Assembly (NCBI GenBank): GCA_034509425.1
Contig: JAVTVJ010000346.1
Coordinates: 310,001 to 374,000, forward strand
Length of the DNA: 64,000 nt
Origin: Eopsaltria australis
Lineage: Eukaryota > Chordata > Aves > Passeriformes > Petroicidae
Reading direction: 5' to 3'
Positions 1-13,262 of the stretch are shown here, piece after piece. Below the pieces are notes generated by a model. That model was given only the letters and a program-made list of their open reading frames with translations. It had not been told where the DNA came from and ran no database searches. A program made the translations under genes and the position numbers. How positions within the stretch are numbered: the stretch's first letter is position 1; each line of letters starts with the position of its first letter.

Positions 1-666
1 GCAGCCAAGAAAGGGGAGACGTGCAGCCAGGGAAGGGCAGGCTGCCTCCCTGTGCTCCAGCTTTTCCCCTGAAATATGCATTTCCTATTTCCAAGACTGC
101 TTTCTTTCAGACCTCTAATAAGTGTGAGAGGGTTTAGAATATATATTTATTGTTACAGCTCTCTAAAAGTTGCGTTTTAAACAAAAACAGCCCAAAGTTG
201 GCCCTGGGTCAGTGGTTCCTGGCTCTTTGCTCCGTTGCTGCAGTTTGGATTTTCCCGTACTTCCCGTCTGGGAGAAGCCATCAGAAAAATAAAGGGCACA
301 GGGGATGTGGAAGTCGACTGAATATTTTTAAATATCAGAACATGCTGTACAAGGGTGGGAATTAAACCTTGCTGCTGAAGCAAGCAGAGAGTTCCTTCGC
401 AGTGCGAGCTTCCCTCACACCCTCCTGGGTGGGTTTTCCTACCTGGAGCAGCCCTCCCACCCAAAAAATTCCCTTCAGAACTGGCTTTCAGATCCTTGTG
501 TGGCAAGGATTTATACACATGGTTGAATGGTTTTGAGCAAGAGGGAATGAAGATATCCAGCAGAACACCTGACAGGAGTGGAGACCTTTAAAAGTGATGC
601 TGAGCTGGGCACCTGTGGGATGGGAACAGCTTTTAAGGACTTGTAATTCCCCATCCCTGTATTTCC

Positions 667-745
667 CCATCCCTGGAAGTGTTCAAGGCCAGGTTGGATG
701 GGGCTTGCAGCAACCTGGGCTAGTGGAAGGTGTCCCTAGCCCAGA
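667..745 (+). mobile_element. CR1 LINE fragment
   Basis: A short piece of the CR1 3' region in sense orientation, recognisable by the segment GGCCAGGTTGGATGGGGCTT and the following block that ends in GGAAGGTGTCC. The true 3' terminus is missing. Confidence 0.6.
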
Positions 746-2287
746 GGGAGGACCTTGAAGTAGCAGCAGGCTCATGGATCCAGCAGGACTTTATTTGCTG
801 AAGTGATGATCAAGCCCAAAATAACCATTTTCTGTATTAAATTAGAATAGCTTTTACCACCAGACGTGGGTGTAAAATCCTTTGGGGAAATAGGATGGTG
901 GTTGGAGTAGAGTTTTCCAGTCTTGTAGTTTTTTAGGACATTTTCAGTCAAAGCCATTGCATTTTTGATGCCCTTTATCAGTATGTGCTGAACCTCCAGC
1001 CTGGTGGATATCTCGAGCCTTTTTTGTCCCTTGCAACCCTTCCATTTTTTGTGAACAAATATTACTCCTTTGGAGCAGCATTTAAACCCTCAATCCTTTT
1101 TTCTCCACAATTTGGCCACACCTCAGCCTTTCTCCTTGGTATTTCTGGGAAGTGGGAGCTCTTTCCTGGTGCAGAAAACCCGATTGTTGGATAAACTCAG
1201 ATCCTGCATCTGGAATGAAGTTGGGAATATTCATCAGGCAGCACCAGTATCATAAACCTTCATTTTCATGCACTGGGGGAGTATTGGAAGCAATTAAGGC
1301 TGATCAGATGGGATGGGTCCCTCTGCTCTCTCCCCTTATCCCACCCTTTCTTACTCTTTTCTCTGCCTTCCTTCCCTCCTCCCTAAAAAAGGAGCAGGGG
1401 AAAGACAAGCAAAGTAACTTGTATGGGTAGAGGGGAGGTGTAATTATGAGCAGTGGGACCAATTTAAAAAGGAAGATTTCAGAGAGACTCCGACTTCCTT
1501 TGACACGTCGAGGGGTTTTGGTAGCGGATAAAAGGAAAATAAACTAATTTATTCCTAGATTGTAATTCCTTTTTTGGTATTAATCTGTTTCATTAGTGTA
1601 GTTCACAAATGCACACAGGCAGGGGGGAGACAGGGGGGCTGCAAATTGAAATGAAGACATTTTCAAAAGGAAAAATCTTGCTAGGAAAGGCTTCCTGCAG
1701 GGAGAAATCACATCCCAGGAGAAGAGCAGGAAACTCCATCGCTTTGGACTTTTTATAAGTGGGACTGGATGGAGCAATTTGGGAAATTTCTTTGAGGGAG
1801 CAGTTTTTGCTGCGTGGTGGGTAGGACCAGATGATTTAATCGATCCCTTTCCCTGGCCAGTCCATGTGGTTTTCATTTCCTCCTGCTGAGAGGTGGGGAA
1901 GAGAGCTGGGCTGGGGAGTGTGGTGGCCTTAGGGATCAGTCTCTGCTTACAGGGTTGCTGTTTTCCTGGGCTGGGATTTTTGTTACTCTGAAATATTTTC
2001 AATTAAAAAAAAGATTTTTTTATCCGCTGCTGTGACTCTTTCTAGGCTTAGGAGGGTGTAACCATCTTGGCAGGGAGTGCTCTTCACCTTCCCTAAAGCT
2101 GCAGCTGAGGCATCTCCCAAAATTGCCTGGTGTCCGTGGGGTGTCAGCTCTGGAGTTTGTGAACTGTGAATTGTCCCACTGAGATCTGAACAGCTTTTTC
2201 TTGGCTTTCACCCACAAAAAATCCTGTTTCCTATTTGCTCCATGGGACAGAGCTCTGAGGATGGGGAAGAAATTGGGACAGAATTTA
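746..2287. other. Non-coding stretch, nothing recognised
   Basis: Ordinary AT-balanced DNA with short accidental ORFs only. I see no repeat family, splice-flanked ORF or promoter signature that I can support. Confidence 0.5.
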
Positions 2288-2289
2288 TC

Positions 2290-2470
2290 ATCATAGAATC
2301 CCAGAATGGTTTGGGTGGGAAGGGACCTTAAAGCTCAGCTCATTGCATCCCCTGCCATGGACAGGGACATTTTCCACTGTCCCAGGTTGCTGCAAGCCCT
2401 GCCCAACCTGGCCTTGGACACTTCCAGGGATCCAGGGGCAGCCACAGCATCTCTGGGCAACCTGTAGCCT
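2290..2470 (-). mobile_element. CR1 LINE 3' fragment
   Basis: Starts with the reverse complement of the CR1 3' terminus (AGAATGGTTTGGGTGGGAAG) and continues through the Pro/Leu-coding tail region to about 2470. The copy is 5'-truncated, as is normal for CR1. Confidence 0.85.
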
Positions 2471-2715
2471 GGCCATGAACATTTTATTTCCCCTCTCTTC
2501 TCCCCTTGGTCATTGTGCAGGTTGGTGATGAGAAAACCTTGTGAAGCAGGTTAGGATTTGACCCAGTTGTAACATTAAATTATGTGGCTTCTGGCTGTTG
2601 GTGTGTCCTGGCTGAATCACAGCTTGAAGGTCACCAGAGATTTGCCACCAACCTTATTTATCTACCAAGGTGGGTGCTGTGCCTGTTGATGGGAAGAAAA
2701 GCAAGGATGTGTGAC

Positions 2716-2899
2716 TTGGTATGGATTTCCGAGGAAAATGGAGAGATCTGAGAATCATTTCTTGGTATGGATTTCCAAGGAGAATGGAGAGATCTGAGAA
2801 TCATTTCTTGGTATGGATTTCCAAGGAGAATGGAGAGATCTGAGAATCATTTCTTGGTATGGATTTCCACGGAGAATGGAGAGATCTGAGAATCATTTC
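2716..2899. repeat. Tandem repeat, 46-bp unit, four copies
   Basis: Four consecutive 46-bp units start at 2716, 2762, 2808 and 2854, each beginning TTGGTATGGATTTCC. They differ by only one or two bases per unit, so the array is young or homogenised. It lies in non-coding DNA. Confidence 0.95.
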
Positions 2900-4430
2900 T
2901 TACCTAGGAAGGATGGTTGTGCTGGAGGAAACAGCTGTGGGATGTGGGAGGGGGGAAAAGGTGAGAAAGTGGACTGTGTGTAGCATTTGGGAAGGAGATG
3001 GATTGAGTTTGGTTTAGTGCTGAATGTGAGTTCCTGGGATAGAGAGAGCTGGAGCAGGGAGGATGAAAATTGTAGAGTGATGGATAAAGGAGCAACTTGT
3101 GTGGTGCAGTTGAGCAGAGAGATGCTGAGCAAATAAATTCAATGGTTACGATTGTTCTGGAGACATGGAGTTGTGTGAACACAGCCCACACGTGCCTGGG
3201 TTTGAGGCCAAGGGGACTGCAGTGCCCATTTTTATTTGGTTCTGTACTTGGAGGGTCTTTTTTCTTATTGCACATGCAAGAACTGAACCTCAGCTCCACT
3301 GTCCTCTCTTAAGGAAAAGCCTGTGGAGAACTTCCCTGGATCTGTGCTCAGAGCACATTCACTGCCTTGCAAGGTCAGATTTCTGAAGGATCTGGTTTTC
3401 CCTCAGAAGAAGAGATGGCTTTTCAAAGGAAAAGTCCCTTCTCCTTGACAGTGACTTTATCCCCTTGACAACTCTTTAATTCCTTCTGAACTCTCCCAGT
3501 GGTCAGGGACAGCAGAAGTTGGAGGCTGCATAATCTCCGATCCCCTGCCGCTTCTGCATCCCTCCTCTCAGCAGTGATTTGTAAATATTATTTCCCCCCA
3601 GTATTTTAAAGGACATTTTCATGTCCCCTGGCAGAAGGAGGAGGATATTTCTGGCACTGCTGTTGTGTCAATTTTGCTCCTTGTTTAAGATTAATAATAA
3701 AAATAATAACAACAACGCCAAAGCAAACGCAGTTTTGGCGTTTTCCTCTTAATTTACCCATTCACTTAAAGTCCTGGAACTGCAGCTTTGCTACCACTTG
3801 AGACCCAAAATGCAAATTTAACTGAAGATCACATGGAAATCAACTCATCCATTTTCTGTGTGATGAGCGAAGGTGCATAAAGGGAAAAACCAAACTGGAA
3901 TTTAAACCTTGGCAGAAAATAGGGGAGAACTGTGGGCTGCTGTCATGTTGATTGTTTGGGCAAGGCAGTGGCATTTTGGTGTGTTGTTTCTATTTAGCTA
4001 ATTCTTAGCAGCATAATGGCAATTTTAGCAAAGTTATTTCAGTCAGCAGCGAAACTGCAACACAATAAAGATAGATTTGTTCCCCTGATAACAGTTTTGA
4101 TCAAGGTTTCCTTTTATCCTGCAGTTTTTAAATAATTGGCCCTCTCGCTCTTGGCTTTTATTGTACTGGGGATATTATAAACTCAGATTGTTTTGTAAAC
4201 CTCTAATTTTAGACACGTCTCGGTGCTTATTGTTCCCTTCATCCCCTTTTTTTTAATACCGTGGCAGAGAGGCGGAAATCATCTGTGTCCTGAGACTTTC
4301 ATGTCTAGACTGGATGAAGGGCACAAAAATGCAACCAGAGCAATCCCCCCACAGACTTTTTTACTTCTCCTTCCCAACCCCAAACCCCACAATCTATTCC
4401 CTTTGCCACAACACCGGGGCCAAAAATAAG
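2900..4430. other. Non-coding stretch, nothing recognised
   Basis: Non-repetitive DNA with short chance ORFs. There is an AT-rich simple patch (AATAATAAAAATAATAACAA) near 3691-3710. No gene signal is seen. Confidence 0.5.
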
Positions 4431-4439
4431 CAGAAAAAA

Positions 4440-4960
4440 AAAATCATAAATGCAGCTTTATGGAGCGAGTGTGAAACCAGGAGCAGCTTTCCAAACCAGC
4501 AGCTGTGTACAAAAGCCAGCGCAGGCATCAGGGATACAATTGAGTTGCTAAGGCAGAGTTTTCCAATCGTGCCCCGTAGAGCCCCGCATCGTCTCATTAT
4601 TCCGCTCCAGCGTCAGCCAACAATGGGGGGAAGATAAAAGCCTGGCAACCCCGTTTGCTTAGAGGGGTCAATTTATCCCAGCTCTTTGTAGGGCAGTGTA
4701 ATTTTAGGCTTTCGCGCGGCGGATCGCGGCAGAAACCCTCGCTGCAGCACTTCCGTAAATGGGTCAGGAGGGCAACTCGCCGGCGGGGGAGCGAGGCTGG
4801 GATCGCACCTTGCTCGGAGGGAGTTACGTTTTCTCAATGAGAATGAGATGGTTTTGTCTTTATTCACCCAGTTTGTAAAGGAAAAAAATAAAAATGGGTC
4901 AGTTGGACAACGTCTCGCGCCGGCGGCGTGTTCCGGTGTGCTGCGTTTGGGATGGAAAGC
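4440..4960. other. Candidate conserved non-coding element
   Basis: A unique block with more CpG than its surroundings (around 4710-4800 and 4905-4935), lying between non-descript sequence. It holds a SOX-like ACAATGG at about 4620 directly followed by a GATA-type GATAAA. No coding potential is seen. Calling it a regulatory element is inference from composition only. Confidence 0.3.
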
Positions 4961-7900
4961 TCACGGAGCCTGGGTTTATGATGTCTTTATTTTGTCCTCA
5001 ACAGGAACATTGGAAATTACATGTAACAGGTGTTTCACCTTTCTGAACATCATTCTGATATACTGGACTTGTTTGGCACAGATTATGAAGCGGCCATGGG
5101 GCTGTTTATTGACCTCGCATCTCATCTTTGGAAGCAGCTTAATCCCTGTAACATCCCCAAAAAAAAGGGATCTCAGGGTTTTTATTGGTGTTTTGCAACA
5201 CTGTGACAAACTGCAGGTCTTGGGCATGGTGGAGGGTTTGGCCGCAGTGGCAAAAGACTTTGGGAAAATGGGGTGAAGTTCCTTATTCCTCCTCTCCTCA
5301 CTGACAAGCTGTGAAATAATTAGGGAGGAAATAGGAGGGACTCTGGAAGGCAATCAGGTGCCAAGGTAAATACAGCCTGGCCCCACCTTTAACTGACTTT
5401 CACAAGGAGTTGTCCTTGAAAAGAGCTGGGGTGACACAGCCCAAGGGGAACAGAAGGCTTTGAACATCCATGAGCAGGTGATGCAGATCCCTGAGAGGTT
5501 TCCTCTCTCCCTCAGTACAGGAACATGCAGCAGGCTGGGATCTGTCCTTCCAGAGCTGCTGAGAGCACACAGGATCAGAGCACTGCAAAGGATTAATAAA
5601 ATAAAAAAAAAAATTAAAATCCACTTCTGTCTGCCTTCACGTGGATTTTGCCCTCAAACCACACTGGGGATAGGTGGATGTGTGAGGAGAGTGAGGAGTT
5701 CTTTGGAAACCTTCAGTTGTTCTTCCACCCAAACCACAGATGTCCTGGTAGGCATGGGATGGCCAAATGTTGGAGATGCTTCTCATTTTCCTGGGGAAAA
5801 GGAAGGAAAAAGGCCACTTCTGTCAGTCCATTCTGTGGGAATGCCAGGACTCAGTCCAGCAGGGAATTAAGCCCTTGTTGTGTTTGCTTCTCCTCCCAGT
5901 AGAACTTTTCCCATCTAGTGCAGCCAGAGGACTTCCAGGGTAAGACTTGAAATCAAATTTTCCTCTCCCAGCAAAACTTGGAGTCATTTGAGGATGACCC
6001 AGAGCAGCAACACTCAGGAGAGGCAGGAGCTCTCCCTTTCATGCAGCCACCCAGTGTTTTCATCAGCCTGAACACAGGTGTTTTCCTCTCTCCTTCCTCT
6101 GTTGCTCAGCATAATCTGTGCTGCCACTCAGGTTACATGGCCAGAGGCTGCAGCACAAAGGAACAGCCTCTCACTTTGCTCAGCCCTCGTCTCCTCGCTG
6201 TCACCTCTCCAGTTCCTGCCCTTTCCCATCAGCTTCTCACCCAGGAGCCTCCTCTTTCCTCTATAAAAAGGGTGGAAAGAGCCCTAGTGGCAGCTCCCTT
6301 GGGCTGGGAGAGGGGAGCTGGGTGCACAGTGGGACACAAACAAAAACCTGATGCTGTTATTCTGAAATAATATCTGGCTGCCTGACGCCGAAGCTTCTGC
6401 GCAGTGAAGAAGGATGGACATGATGGCAAAGATTTCGGACACCTTGCTGTCCTTGGCTGCCCAGCTTGTCACCAGGCTGGCTCCCTGGCTCACAGCAGGT
6501 GAGCAGATCCTGTACCACAGGTGTGGCTCTGGGAATACTTTGCTCCAGGGACCCGCTCCGTGTGAACAAGAGGCGCCAGATTTGCCTCCTCCCACCCCAC
6601 CGAGTCCTCAGGTTACTGCAGGGCTTGTGCAATTTGATGTCCCTGAGTGTTCCTGTGCTTTGTGACTCATGGTTTTTACCTGCCAGGCTGTTCAACCCCC
6701 AATTTTGGTGTTCCACATCCCAGCTCTTGTAATATCTCAGGTCTTTTGAAATGGAAAAGAAGCAAAAGCCCCATACGAAAACGCTGTGGGGCCATGAGGA
6801 CCTTGTGGGACACAGGGAAAAGCCTGGAGTGGTGCTGGGCAGCAGGAACAGGTTTAGGTGGATATTGGGAGGAAATTCTTCCCTGTGAGAGAGGTGAATG
6901 GAGAGAACAAAGATGCTGAGGCATGAGGTGATGCTGATGGTGGGACACTGGGTGCTCCTCTAGGGGCATCAGACCAGAAGCACAGATCACATTCCCCAAA
7001 GTTGACCATCTGAGATACATTAGAGCCAGCTGTCAGCACAGAAGTGTTTAACTCTTGTCTTCAAATGAGGGTGGGGATGGGTGTCAGCAGGGGCCAGAGG
7101 CTGCTCCAGCAGTGAAGGCTGGTGGAGAGCTGGGAGGGTGGAAAAGTGGAGCTCATGGAGATTTATGGAGCCCCAGAAGCCAAACTGGAGTGATCCATGG
7201 GATAAACCATCACCCTTCCCCTGTCCATACTGGGATACCCAGCTGGCCCTCAAACCCCAGATCCCAAGTCAGGTGCTGCCCTAAAGTGGTGAGGCAGGAG
7301 GAGAAGATGCCAGCTGCAGGCTGTGTTTCTGGTAGCTCCTCTCTGACTTAACAGAAAAACACTGACCACAGAAAATGTTCAGTATTGTTTTTCTCTGCAT
7401 TTTCCTGAAATCTGTTGAACTGCTTTGCCTGTGGAGGGAAGAAAGGAGGGGTCATGTGGGGGATGGGGAGGAAGAAATAATGGTGGCTCTGTTCAATGGA
7501 ACTCCCCTAACAGACAGTTTGTGTTGTTATTTTCCCCCCTCCAAACACATAGGTCTGATCCCAGGCTTAAAAGCACAGATGTTTAGTCTGACACACAAAC
7601 ATGGCATCATTCCAGCAAGTGGAACAGCTGGAAAGTTACTGGTGAGTTCTGAGGAGCTAATCTGGGATGAGAGGAGTTAAAGCTGCTCAGCAACAGCTGC
7701 ATCCTTCCACCAGATCACCTGAAACTTTCCTTCCCTTCCCTCCAGGTCCTTCTCTTTGCACTAAAGCAGCTTCCAGAGATGTCACAGCTTCTCCTGTCCC
7801 TCAGAGTATCCTCTGGAGCAGGGGGAGAATCAGTGGTGGGGATAAAAACCAGCCCATGGCAGTGCCACCAGGCTGGATATTGTGAGGTATTTTTGGAGGT

Positions 7901-8850
7901 CTTATCTCTGTGCCCAAGTAGGTCAGGGGGAAGATGGTGTTGGATTAATTCTGTCTCAACATTAATGTCACAGCCAGAGAGGTGTTGGGCTGTGAGTTGG
8001 GATGGGTGGCCATTCGTTTCAAACTCATTAATTTTAATTCCACTCCAGCAAGGATTAAAAGTCACCCCACTGCTGATGTTCCTTCCTTGACTCTTAATAA
8101 CTATCTCAGCATCTGCCATGAATAACTGGTTCCTCCAGGTGGTTTGAGAGTATCCCACACCTGAAATGCCCTTTTGCTGCCAGGAAAGGCCACCTGGAGA
8201 GAGCAGGGGCTGCCTGGCTTTTCCCTGTGCTCTCTAGTCTTTTCCAGTGGTGCTAAATGTGCTTTAGAGGCTGAGCTGTGCCCATCATCTTCACTGCTTT
8301 GGAGCTGGGAGGGGGTCAGAATTCCACTCAGGAATCCTTAATCTTCATTGCCATCCTCTGCAAAGTGGTGGTGGAGATATGGGGCTTTCCTTCTGCGAAG
8401 CAACCAGGGGGCATTTCAGAGTTAATCCCTTTCTTGCACTACTCATGGGATAATTAATTAATTGCAAATGAAGATGCCACCACATTTTCCAAGTCTGCCT
8501 TTCCTACAGCTTCCAGACTTGGAAATGTGAAGCAGTCAGCATCCAAATGTATAATTGTACAGGGATTTGTACATCAGAGCATCAGGGGTGTACAGAGGAT
8601 CTAAAGAGATCCCATAGGATCTGGAGAATTTGGGTTTTAAAACCAGTCACATCACACCCAGAACCCATGGGATGCCTGTAAAGCTGTGGGGGAGAGGAGT
8701 AGAGGAGGGTGCTCCACAGAGGAGTAGAGGCTGGTTGGTTCATATTTAAGTTAAGGCACTTCTGGAAATCACGTTTGGATCTCTGGAATTGTTTGGGGAT
8801 GGTTCCTTTGAGAGCAGCGCCCTAACGTGAGGGTGTTTATTAAGGTAGGA
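4961..8850. other. Non-coding stretch, nothing firm
   Basis: About 3.9 kb of single-copy-looking DNA. A weak CR1-like patch sits at about 6850-6900 (GGATATTGGGAGGAAATTCT). No ORF with splice flanks or recognisable protein is seen. Confidence 0.5.
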
Positions 8851-8940
8851 ATAGAATCATGGACTCATTTAGGTTGGAAAAGACCTTTCAGATCATTGAG
8901 TGCAACCATTAACCCAGCACTGCTGTGTCCAGAAATAACC
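8851..8940 (-). mobile_element. CR1 LINE 3' fragment
   Basis: Begins ATAGAATCATGGACTCATTT, then the TTAGGTTGGAAAAGACCTTT block typical of the reverse complement of a CR1 3' end. It is truncated after about 90 bp. Confidence 0.75.
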
Positions 8941-9309
8941 CTGTAATGAACTGACTGCTGGTAACATCCTTTTTTCTTTGTCTATGCATTATTAGATGCT
9001 GCCCTTTTTCCATCTGTAGGATTTTGGTTTTAAGACTTTTGCACCTCCCAAAATGAAATTTTCTCCTTTTCTCCCCCCTCTTTGGTACATTTGGTTATGG
9101 GAGGATTGCAGGAGGTCTTCCCCCACTGCTGTAGGAGCATAGGATGGTTTGGGGTGCAACATCACCCATTTGGGATGAACCAATCCCATAAATAATCATT
9201 CAGGAATGTGCCTGATTTGGGACAGGGCACAGCTCAGAGGTGGATGTGTGCCCCTGAAGGATTGGACTAGATTTGGTGTGGACTAAGGGCATCAAGGAGA
9301 ATTTGAGCC

Positions 9310-10345
9310 AAAATGGCCCCAGGGTGCATGGCACGGAGTTGAAAGTGATGGCACCAAGCTGAGAGGTGCAGGTGATTCACTGGAGGGACAGGATGCCATC
9401 CTGAGGGACCTTGGCAGGTGGGGGAAGAGGGACTTTGTGAACCTCATGAGGTTAAACAAAGCCAAGTGCAAGGTCCTGTGCCTGGATCAGAACAGACTGG
9501 GGGATGAATGGATTGAGAGCAGAAGGATTTGGGGGTGCTGGTGGGTGAAAAATGAGCCAGCTCAGAGCCCAGAAAGAGAATCGTACCCTGGGCTGTGTCC
9601 AAAGAAGGGTGGCCAGCAGATCAAGGGAGGGGATTCTGTTCTCTACTCTCCTCTCAAGATGCTCCACCTCCAGTGCTGTGTCCAGCTCTAGGATCCTCAG
9701 TTCAGGAAAGGCATGGAGCCGCTGGAGCAAATTCAGAGGAGGCCACGGAGCTGCTGTTCATTTCCCAGCAGTGTGAGGGAAGGGAGCCTGGGCTGAGCTT
9801 AGGAATTCCAGCCAGATCCCAATGCCAAGAATTGCAGGGCTGTGCCAAGGCATTGAATCAGTGGCATTTCTTGGCTCCCCAGCAGAAGAAAGGCATAGAT
9901 CTGTTAAAGCAGGTCCAGAGGAGGTCATGGAGCTGCTCCAAGGGCTGGAGCCCCTCTGCTCTGGAGCCAGGCTGGGAGAGCTGAGGGTGCTCACCTGGAG
10001 AAGAGAAAGCTCCAGGGAGAGCTCAGAGCCCCTTGCAGGGCCTGAAGGGGCTCCAGGAGAGCTGGAGAGGGACTGGGGACAAGGGATAGAGGGACAGGAC
10101 ACAGGGAATGGCTTCCCACTGTCAGAGGGCAGGGACAGGTGGGATATTGGGAAGAAATTCCTCCCTGTGAGGGTGGTGATGCCCTGGCACAGGGTGCCCA
10201 GAGAAGCTGTGGCTGCCCCTGAATCCCTGGAAGTGTTAAATCCCAGGTTGGAGCCACTTGGTCTAGTGAAAGGCATCCCTGTCCATGTCAGGGAGATAAA
10301 ACTGAGTGATCTTTAAGTTCCCTTCCAACCCAGACCATGCCACGG
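9310..10345 (+). mobile_element. CR1 LINE fragment with degraded reverse transcriptase
   Basis: The longest CR1 remnant of the left part. Translation from about 9437 (NLMRLNKAKCKVLC) matches the C-terminal reverse-transcriptase region of CR1 ORF2, followed by broken pieces of the HLEF-type tail region and the 3' end at about 10345 (CCCTTCCAACCCAGACCATG). Around 9740-9935 a block coding a 'GGHGAA/EEVMELL'-type segment appears twice, which suggests an internal rearrangement. Frames are broken, so it is not autonomous. Confidence 0.85.
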
Positions 10346-11334
10346 CTCTGTAAAAACGAGATGAGTTTGTGAGGCCGTGCCCTCGCGCCGCCAAACACCG
10401 TCCTGGTTGGAGCAACAGCGTTTGTGTTGTGTCCCTGCGGGCACAGAAAGCCCTCTCTGTTGTGTGGCAGCTCCTGTACCATTTAATGCCTGGTTTGGGG
10501 GGTCTCTTATTTAACAGCAGCACTGAGGAGCCTTCTGTGTATTATGTTGCTATCCAGGCCGTGATGGAAATGGGTGTTTTTGTGGGAGAGCTGCTTTTCA
10601 AAGCCTTCTGAAAGGAACAGCAAAGACTTTCAAGGATGGGGAAGTCTCGGGTGCTGTCGTCTTCATTGCTGTTGGGATGATTGAACCTGAGTGGAGGGCT
10701 CTGTCCTTCCAAATGGGATTGAAGTGAATTTAATTCAGCATAATTTTGTTTGGCTTAGGTGCCTAATGCCAAGGGGATTTGAGCTCTGTTGTAGCTTCTT
10801 AATGTTTATTTTCATATCACTAAAATCCAAGTGGCAAATGGTGACATTTAATGGCTGCTATGGGAAACCTTGTTTATTGGGAAAAAAGCAAAATTGAATT
10901 CCAGCATTACCTTGACTCTGTCATCTCTTTCATATGCATCCAGTCTCTGCTGTCATCGAGGAAACTTGAAATTCCCTCTTTGTGTTGTGTTTTGTTTTGC
11001 ACGTGAAATGGCCGGGATTCATCTCTTCACCGCTGCCTACGTGTGTCCAGAAATATTTGTGGTCCCAGTGCAAACACAATCTCCAAACACTTCAGAGAAG
11101 CCCCTGAGCACAGCAGCTCTCCCAGGCTTTCGAGCAGGTTTTTAGCACGGAATTGCCTCACAAAAGGATGGGGGAATTATTTTGGGGGCCTCTGTATTTT
11201 TTGATTTGTGTTTTACTGGTACCCGGCAGGACGGGATAATCAGACTGGAAATTTGCTGGTTCTCATGGAATTGCCTCAGGAGTTTGTTCTCTTTTCTGGC
11301 ACTGAGCTGCAGGTGACAGGACAAGGGCTGCAAA
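10346..11334. other. Non-coding stretch
   Basis: Unique-looking DNA with a small CpG-bearing part at 10370-10440. No gene is recognised. Confidence 0.5.
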
Positions 11335-11562
11335 GTGCCGGATATTGAGAAGGAAATCTTCCCTGTGAGGGTGGGGAGGCCCTGGCACAGGGTGCCCAGA
11401 GAAGCTGTGGCTGCCCCTGGATCCCTGGAAGTGTCCAAGTCCAGGCTGGACAGGGCTTGGAGCAACCTGGGACAGTGGAAGGTGTCCCTGTCTACATCAG
11501 GGGGTGGAACTGGATGGTCTCTTAGGTCCCTTCCAACCCAAACCGTTCCATGATTTTGATTC
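11335..11562 (+). mobile_element. CR1 LINE 3' fragment
   Basis: Contiguous CR1 3' region in sense orientation, from GGATATTGAGAAGGAAATCT through AGAGAAGCTGTGGCTGCCCC to the terminus CCCTTCCAACCCAAACCGTT. Confidence 0.9.
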
Positions 11563-12737
11563 TGTCCTTGGAGATGATGGGGTGCCTCCACCTTCGCTTC
11601 AGGGAGGGACCTCAGGCTTCTCCTGCAGCTCCATCTAGAGGGGAGGAAGATGGGCTGGTCATGGAGCCTGGTGGCCTCTGAGGACCACCACGGCTCTGCT
11701 GTCCCCTCACCCAATATCCCACCCTGCAGCACCTCCCCAGGGCTGTCATTTGTGCTTTTCCTGACCCCAGAGCCGAACTGCTGCTGCTGGAAACCCTTGT
11801 GTTTAGTGGCGAGGACACCACAGCCAGAGCCAGTTCCTTACCCAGCTGCTGCTGGGGAGGAGCATTTCTCCACCAAACCCCTAAAGCAGAAGCAGGTGCT
11901 GCTCCCTGGGCTGAGGATGTGGGAACCACACACAGCTGCCCTGCGGTTGCTTTTGGGGTGGTTTCACAAGAGAAATCATTGCGGTTGGGGCCGGGGCTTT
12001 CCTGGAGAGGAGGTCCCAGCTGGACCTCCCCAATATCTCCATGGTCCTCTGGGCTTTCTCCTCCAACTTCAACTTTCCTCCCAACCATGGGCTTTGGTTT
12101 TACATGATACTCTTATTTTAAATGCCATCCTGGAGAGAAGAACACAGCACTGCTGGGTGTCAGGTTACTTCTCCCTATCCAAGTCCTAATTCCCCTTGGT
12201 TTTTTTTTTATTTAGGGTGCTCTGGAATTCCCAGCTACCCGGCTGTGCCCAAAAAAAGGCTGGTTTAGACCTTAGCAACAGGGTATTTTTGTTCAGATTG
12301 TGTTTGTTCTCCTGTGAGAGCCATTGTTCTGCCCCATGCCTTGACCGCTCCGAAGGCTGGAGATAAAAGCCCTGGCTGACAATAATACAGTTGAGTTCAG
12401 CCTTTTGTTGGGGAGATGAAAATAGAGGATGAATTGTGAATAACATGGGAGGGCTAAAAGTCAGTCGTCCCAGGATGTTGGTTAATCACTTCAAAGATAA
12501 GGAGCTGCATTTTAATTATATATTTTTCAGAGCTACTGAACGTGAGGTTTTGTGTTGGTATCAGCAGGGGCTTGTACCCACCGTGGTGTTCAGGACTGGT
12601 TCTTACAATTTTGTGCCAGCAGGAAATATGTTTATTGCAGTGATATTGGGTTTATGGTAGTTTTATAGCAAAATCTTTATATAATTTGTAGCAGCTATAT
12701 TATATTAGGTTTATAATAGGTTTATAGATATATAAAT
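11563..12737. other. Non-coding stretch
   Basis: Two overlapping chance ORFs (11612-12189, opposite strands) have no recognisable domain. Part of the block, 12640-12735, is AT-rich. Nothing supports a gene. Confidence 0.5.
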
Positions 12738-13262
12738 CACAGAAACATAGAATTACAGGATGGTTTGGGTTGGAAGGAACCTTAAAGATCATCCAGTTCC
12801 ATCCCCCTGCCATGGGCAGGGACAGCTCCCACTATCCCAGGTTACTCCAAGCCCCATCCAGCCTGGCCTTGGACCTTTCCAGGGATCCAGGGGCAGCCCC
12901 AGCTCCTCTGGGCACCCTGTGCCAGGGCCTCACCACCCTCACAGGAAAGGATTTCTTCTGCTCTCTGGCAGTTCAAAGCCATTCCCTGTGCTTGTCCCCA
13001 GTCCCTCTCCAGCTGTCCTGGAGCTCATTTAGGCCCTGGCAGGGGCTCTGAGCTCTCCCTGAATCCTTCTCCTCTCCAGGTGAGCACCCCCAGCTCTCCC
13101 AGCCTGGCTCCAGAGCAGAGAGGCTCCAGCCCTTGGGGCATCTTTGTGGTCTTCTTTGGATTTTCTCCAGCAGCTCCACATCGTTCTGCTGTTGGGGATC
13201 CCAGAGCTGGACACAGCACTGGAGGCAGAATCCCCTGCCTTGACCTTCTGGTCACATCCATA
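12738..13262 (-). mobile_element. CR1 LINE 3' fragment
   Basis: Reverse-oriented CR1 from the 3' end at about 12750 (GGATGGTTTGGGTTGGAAGG) through the tail region to about 13262. It includes the block whose reverse strand codes LCSGARLGELG, a hallmark of the CR1 ORF2 C-terminus. Confidence 0.9.

Noticed and set aside
9437..9691. An ORF with reverse-transcriptase similarity, as a possible gene
   Set aside because: It is a broken piece of CR1 ORF2 inside a truncated element; frames are interrupted on both sides.
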